Shown here piece after piece: positions 61,251 to 64,000 of a stretch of DNA of 64,000 nt. The number at the start of each line of letters is the position of its first letter. Position 1 is the first letter of the stretch. The notes beneath the pieces were generated by a model, which saw only the letters and a program-made list of their open reading frames with translations, searched no databases and was not told the DNA's origin. Location of the stretch: positions 5,807-69,806 of the forward strand of contig JAEZCE010000002.1 of NCBI GenBank assembly GCA_023429995.1. Direction: 5' to 3'. The translations under genes and the position numbers were made by a program. This stretch comes from Bacillota bacterium (lineage in GTDB: Bacteria; Bacillota; UBA4882; UBA8346).

Positions 61251-61832
61251 ATGGGGCAGTGGTGGAACAGTATTCCAGCATTCGAAAAAATATTCTGGTA
61301 TTTTGCTATTCCCTTCACCATTGTTTTTTCGCTGCAACTTATTTTAACCATGATCGGCATTGACTGGCATGATAGTGACTTGGATGTTCACGATGGTTTT
61401 GATGTCAATCACGATGCCGATTCCATGGACGGATTCCGCCTTTTTACTTTGCGTAACTTCATCATCTTTTTCACCGGGTTCGGATGGGCCGGAATTTTCG
61501 CCGTTCACGCCGGTTTTAACCCCATTGTTACTGTTCTCATTGCTTTTATGGTCGGCTCGTTCTTAATGTTTGCGGTAACGGGAATTCTTTTCTTCATGAC
61601 CAAGCTTACCCAAAGCGGCAATATCCGTCTAACCAACGCCATTAACGCCCCCGGCCGTGTCTATCTCCCGATTCCCGGGAAAATGTCCGGTATGGGACAA
61701 GTGCAACTCACGATTCAGGGCTCCGTCCGGGAAATGGAAGCCATGACCCAGGAAGGCGACTTACCCACCGGCACGCCGGTTACAGTGACCGAAGTTGTTA
61801 ACGACCAGATTTTAGTGGTTAAAAAAAGTTGA
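61251..61832 (+). CDS. NfeD-family membrane protein (YuaF-like)
   Basis: GAAAGGTGGAATTAAAA-ATG marks the start. 193 aa: one hydrophobic segment at about 15-38, a D/H-rich loop (DWHDSDLDVHDGFDVNHDAD), two more hydrophobic segments (about 65-110) and a C-terminal OB-fold (about 130-193) with GRVYLPIPGKMSGMGQVQL. NfeD proteins partner flotillins in membrane microdomains; the flotillin gene starts 38 bases later. The acidic and His-rich external loop is a notable addition. It is located upstream on the same strand, as in yuaF-floT. Confidence 0.85.
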   Translation: MGQWWNSIPAFEKIFWYFAIPFTIVFSLQLILTMIGIDWHDSDLDVHDGFDVNHDADSMDGFRLFTLRNFIIFFTGFGWAGIFAVHAGFNPIVTVLIAFMVGSFLMFAVTGILFFMTKLTQSGNIRLTNAINAPGRVYLPIPGKMSGMGQVQLTIQGSVREMEAMTQEGDLPTGTPVTVTEVVNDQILVVKKS

Positions 61833-61870
61833 TCATTCCAATGGTCTTGACTATATAAGGAGGTTGAACA

Positions 61871-63331
61871 ATGTTCGGCGATCAATACTTTTTGATATTA
61901 GTTATTGTTGTGGTGGTGGTAATCTTTATTACCTTCGCATCCATGCTCAAGCGTTTCAAACGATGTCCCTCAGACAAAGTTCTCGTTGTCTACGGCAGGA
62001 CCGGCAAGACCAAGGACGGCAGCGTCCGCTCGGCAACTTGCATTCATGGCGGCGCCGCTTTTGTCTGGCCGGTCATTCAGGATTATCAGTTCTTGGATCT
62101 GACTCCTTTCTCGATCGAGGTCAATTTAACCAAGGCGCTCAGTAAACAAAATATTCGGGTCGATGTCCCCTCCCGCTTTACGGTAGGTATTTCCACCGAG
62201 CAAGGCGTGATGACCAACGCCGCCGAAAGATTGCTCGGGCTTAAACTGGAAATCATCCAGGATTTGGCGAAAGACATCATCTTTGGTCAACTCCGTCTGG
62301 TCATCGCCACCATGGATATTGAAGAGATCAATTCCGACCGGGATAAATTCCTCGCCAATGTCTCCAACAACGTTGAAGCCGAGTTGAAAAAGATCGGTTT
62401 AAAACTCATCAATGTCAATGTTACCGATATCAAAGACGAATCCGGTTACATCGAAGCATTGGGAAAAGAAGCCGCCGCCAAGGCCATCAATGACGCCAAA
62501 AAGAGTGTCGCGGAGAAAGACCGGGACGGCTCCATCGGTCAGGCCAACGCTCAGCGGGATCAACGGATTCAGGTCTCCCTGGCCAACTCGAAAGCAGTTG
62601 AAGGTGAAAACCTTGCCAAAATAACGATTGCCAATTCCGAGGCCGACCGGCGTGAAAAAGAGGCTGAAGCCAACCGTAAAGCGACTGCGGCGGAGAAGGT
62701 TCAAACTGCCAAATCTCTTGAGGAAGCCTATCAAGCCGAGCAAGAAGCGGAACTCGCCCGTTCGGAACGGGAACGGGCCACTCGGACAGCAGATATCGTG
62801 ATCCCCGCTGAAATCGATAAACAACAGGTACAAATCGCCGCCGAAGCCGAGGCCGAGAAAACCCGTCGTTTAGCCAAAGGTGAAGCCGATGGAATCCTGC
62901 TTGAAATGGAAGCCCGGGCCAAAGGCATTAATGAAATCCTCAGCAAACAGGCGGATGGTTTCCGGAAAATTGTCGAGGCAGCCGGCGGCGATGCCAATAA
63001 AGCCGCTATGTTGATGATCGCGGACAAACTCCCGGAGATCGTTAAAACCCAAGTCGAAGCGATTAAGAATTTGAAAATCGATAAAATTACGGTTTGGGAT
63101 TCAATGGGGAATAACGGTTCACCAACTACCGCCAATTTTCTGGCAGGTATGCTCAAATCAATCCCGCCTCTCGATGAACTATTCCGGACTGCCGGATTGC
63201 AACTGCCGAGTTACCTGGGGGAACAGATTAAAGGTGAGTCTTGTGCGGCAGCAGAAGAAACCGGTGCCGCTAAAGAAGAAGCCGGATCAGCGATACCAGA
63301 CTCGAGTTCTCCCAAGCCTCCAGCCAAATAA
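61871..63331 (+). CDS. Flotillin-family (SPFH/band 7) protein
   Basis: ATAAGGAGGTTGAACA-ATG. 486 aa. A membrane hairpin or anchor (FLILVIVVVVVIFITFASM) begins the protein; the SPFH domain (about 30-210) has KVLVVYGRTG, GAAFVWPVIQDYQFLDL, RVDVPSRFTVGISTE and VTDIKDESGYIEALG. A long Ala/Glu-rich coiled coil (about 210-350, with EADRREKEAEANRKATAAEK in part) follows, as in flotillin/YuaG. The tail ends in an Ala/Pro/Ser-rich stretch. Flotillins assemble in functional membrane domains and influence lipid order, secretion and signalling. Cotranscribed with the NfeD gene and followed by a terminator. Confidence 0.92.
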   Translation: MFGDQYFLILVIVVVVVIFITFASMLKRFKRCPSDKVLVVYGRTGKTKDGSVRSATCIHGGAAFVWPVIQDYQFLDLTPFSIEVNLTKALSKQNIRVDVPSRFTVGISTEQGVMTNAAERLLGLKLEIIQDLAKDIIFGQLRLVIATMDIEEINSDRDKFLANVSNNVEAELKKIGLKLINVNVTDIKDESGYIEALGKEAAAKAINDAKKSVAEKDRDGSIGQANAQRDQRIQVSLANSKAVEGENLAKITIANSEADRREKEAEANRKATAAEKVQTAKSLEEAYQAEQEAELARSERERATRTADIVIPAEIDKQQVQIAAEAEAEKTRRLAKGEADGILLEMEARAKGINEILSKQADGFRKIVEAAGGDANKAAMLMIADKLPEIVKTQVEAIKNLKIDKITVWDSMGNNGSPTTANFLAGMLKSIPPLDELFRTAGLQLPSYLGEQIKGESCAAAEETGAAKEEAGSAIPDSSSPKPPAK

Positions 63332-63390
63332 TTCATTCTGAAAACCAGTCCATGAATCTGCTTGTCAAAAGCAGCCATGTACAAAACACC

Positions 63391-63417
63391 AGGGCAATCG
63401 GTTTGAATGATTGCCCT
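63391..63417 (+). terminator. Terminator after the flotillin gene
   Basis: AGGGCAATC GGTTTGAAT GATTGCCCT: a perfect 9-bp stem and 9-base loop, then GATTGGTTTCGTTTTC. It lies 60 bases after the flotillin stop. Confidence 0.7.
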
Positions 63418-63521
63418 GATTGGTTTCGTTTTCTTGGCCTTGCTGCGCCTCGACGGGGATAGTTCTTATCATGGTCCGGCAATTCAATGCCATGCTTTTC
63501 CCGGCTTCCCGGACCTAATAT

Positions 63522-63614
63522 TCATCCTCCCAGCCACTGCTTTAACCCCAATCCGTCTTTCAATATCTGCCACGGCGAATCGCTTTCGGTAATGGTAAAT
63601 TCGAAGTCGGCCAT
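63522..63614 (-). CDS. Tiny ORF (30 aa) with a strong ribosome binding site
   Basis: AAGGAGGTTCATCCC-ATG opens a frame encoding MADFEFTITESDSPWQIL, then KDGLGLKQWLGG. The composition is protein-like and the binding site is excellent. It may be a small protein or the truncated start of a longer gene; no continuation in another frame is seen. No family recognised. Confidence 0.4.
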   Translation of the reverse strand: MADFEFTITESDSPWQILKDGLGLKQWLGG

Positions 63615-63675
63615 GGGATGAACCTCCTTAAAATTCCATGAATTCTTTTCCCGTAATTTCATAAGTCTGTCTATG

Positions 63676-63733
63676 CCCTCACCCAACCTGTCCATTCAGA
63701 GATGTGGCCCTCTCCCGTTTCGACGGGCGAGGG
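63676..63733 (+). repeat. Intergenic palindromic repeat (CCTCACCC/GGCCCTCTCC family), copy 2
   Basis: CCCTCACCC (63676-63684) and GGCCCTCTCCCGT repeat the order seen in copy 1 on the other strand; the stem CCCTC.CCCGT pairs with ACGGG.GAGGG around a short loop. Confidence 0.55.
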
Positions 63734-63836
63734 ATTATGTTGGCCCATTTATTGCCTTGTCCTGCTCCTTCCCTTGCTCCGGCATACGGTAGCGGGGAAG
63801 AGCGGCTTTTTCGGGTAAGCCCTAGAGATAGGGGCC

Positions 63837-64000
63837 TTATTTGAGCTCTCCGTTATTGCCGAGCACCTCCAGAATGACCAGCGCGCCGAGCTTAAAACCA
63901 TATGCAAAGGAAGCGTAAGCTTCCATCACACTGGAGTCGCAATCCAAATCCAAAAGCCCTTCCAGGGCCTTGTAATCTTCCGCCGGGAGCCTCTTTTGCA
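63837..64000 (-). CDS. DUF6809-like protein, C-terminal 53 residues (5' end beyond window)
   Basis: The visible residues read RLPAEDYKALEGLLDLDCD, SSVMEAYASFAYGFKLGAL and VILEVLGNNGELK. This matches the C-terminus of the small DUF6809 proteins common in Clostridia: a helix with L.ee.y..le.L.dL...s, then FxYGFKLGAL. Their role is unknown. The frame is open to the right edge, and a short dyad (GCCCTA/TAGGGGC) overlaps its stop codon. Confidence 0.6.
   Translation of the reverse strand, partial: QKRLPAEDYKALEGLLDLDCDSSVMEAYASFAYGFKLGALVILEVLGNNGELK

Noticed and set aside
1..64000. CRISPR array, tRNA, rRNA, intact insertion sequence or prophage
   Set aside because: No regularly spaced repeats, cloverleaf-like or rRNA segments, transposase, integrase or phage structural genes were seen.

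Overview
The window looks like the chromosome of an anaerobic, endospore-forming member of the Firmicutes (Bacillota) that probably has an outer membrane. The Firmicutes side rests on a Spo0E-like phosphatase, Clostridia-type thiamine genes, strong AGGAGG-type ribosome binding sites, a DUF6809-like protein and a YuaF/flotillin pair. The diderm side rests on four things: an OstA/LptD-like protein ending in an aromatic beta-signal-like tail, a YajG-like secreted protein, a protein with an MliC (lysozyme inhibitor) domain, and an ABC substrate-binding protein whose signal peptide lacks a lipobox. A relative of Hydrogenispora or Limnochordia would fit, but that is inference. I see no rRNA, tRNA, CRISPR array, intact insertion sequence or prophage.

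Layout. 1-4834: the 5' 1611 codons of a giant secreted protein of Ig/FN3-like repeats, running off the left edge. 4.9-6.1 kb: two tiny genes and a Spo0E-like gene. 6-9.1 kb: a three-gene acyl-CoA dehydratase activase cluster. 9.4-12.8 kb: larE, the LptD-like gene and the YajG-like gene. 13.1-20.4 kb: a complete hexuronate operon (uxaC-uxaB-uxaA-kdgK-eda) behind an AraC-type regulator; it takes uronates through tagaturonate, altronate and KDG to pyruvate and glyceraldehyde-3-phosphate. 20.8-23.4 kb: a DEAD-box helicase and a MATE exporter. 23.6-28.2 kb: an ABC importer coupled to a glycerophosphodiester phosphodiesterase. 28.3-32.7 kb: sbcD-sbcC.

32.8-35.7 kb: an iron alcohol dehydrogenase, a MerR regulator and an aldo/keto reductase, whose three promoters carry related MerR-type operators. 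36-38.5 kb: a small Cys-rich protein, the MliC protein and a Gfo/Idh/MocA oxidoreductase. 38.5-43.6 kb: a thiamine operon (thiD-thiC-thiM-thiE-HAD phosphatase) led by two tandem TPP riboswitches, each with its own terminator. 43.6-51.9 kb: a complete four-gene Wadjet (JetABCD) anti-plasmid SMC system. 52.2-53.8 kb: a MarR-headed operon of unknown role with repeated operators. 53.9-57.9 kb: a SLAP-like secreted protein, a DUF4153-like membrane protein, a TIM-barrel (endonuclease IV fold) protein and a cupin. 58-61.1 kb: a histone-deacetylase-family enzyme overlapping a HyuA-type hydantoinase. 61.2-63.3 kb: NfeD plus flotillin. The right edge holds a tiny ORF and the end of a DUF6809-like gene.

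Two families of dispersed palindromic repeats lie between genes: a MITE-like family (12997-13116, 42060-42178, half copy 53765-53809) and a CCTCACCC/GGCCCTCTCC family (57974-58032, 63676-63733).
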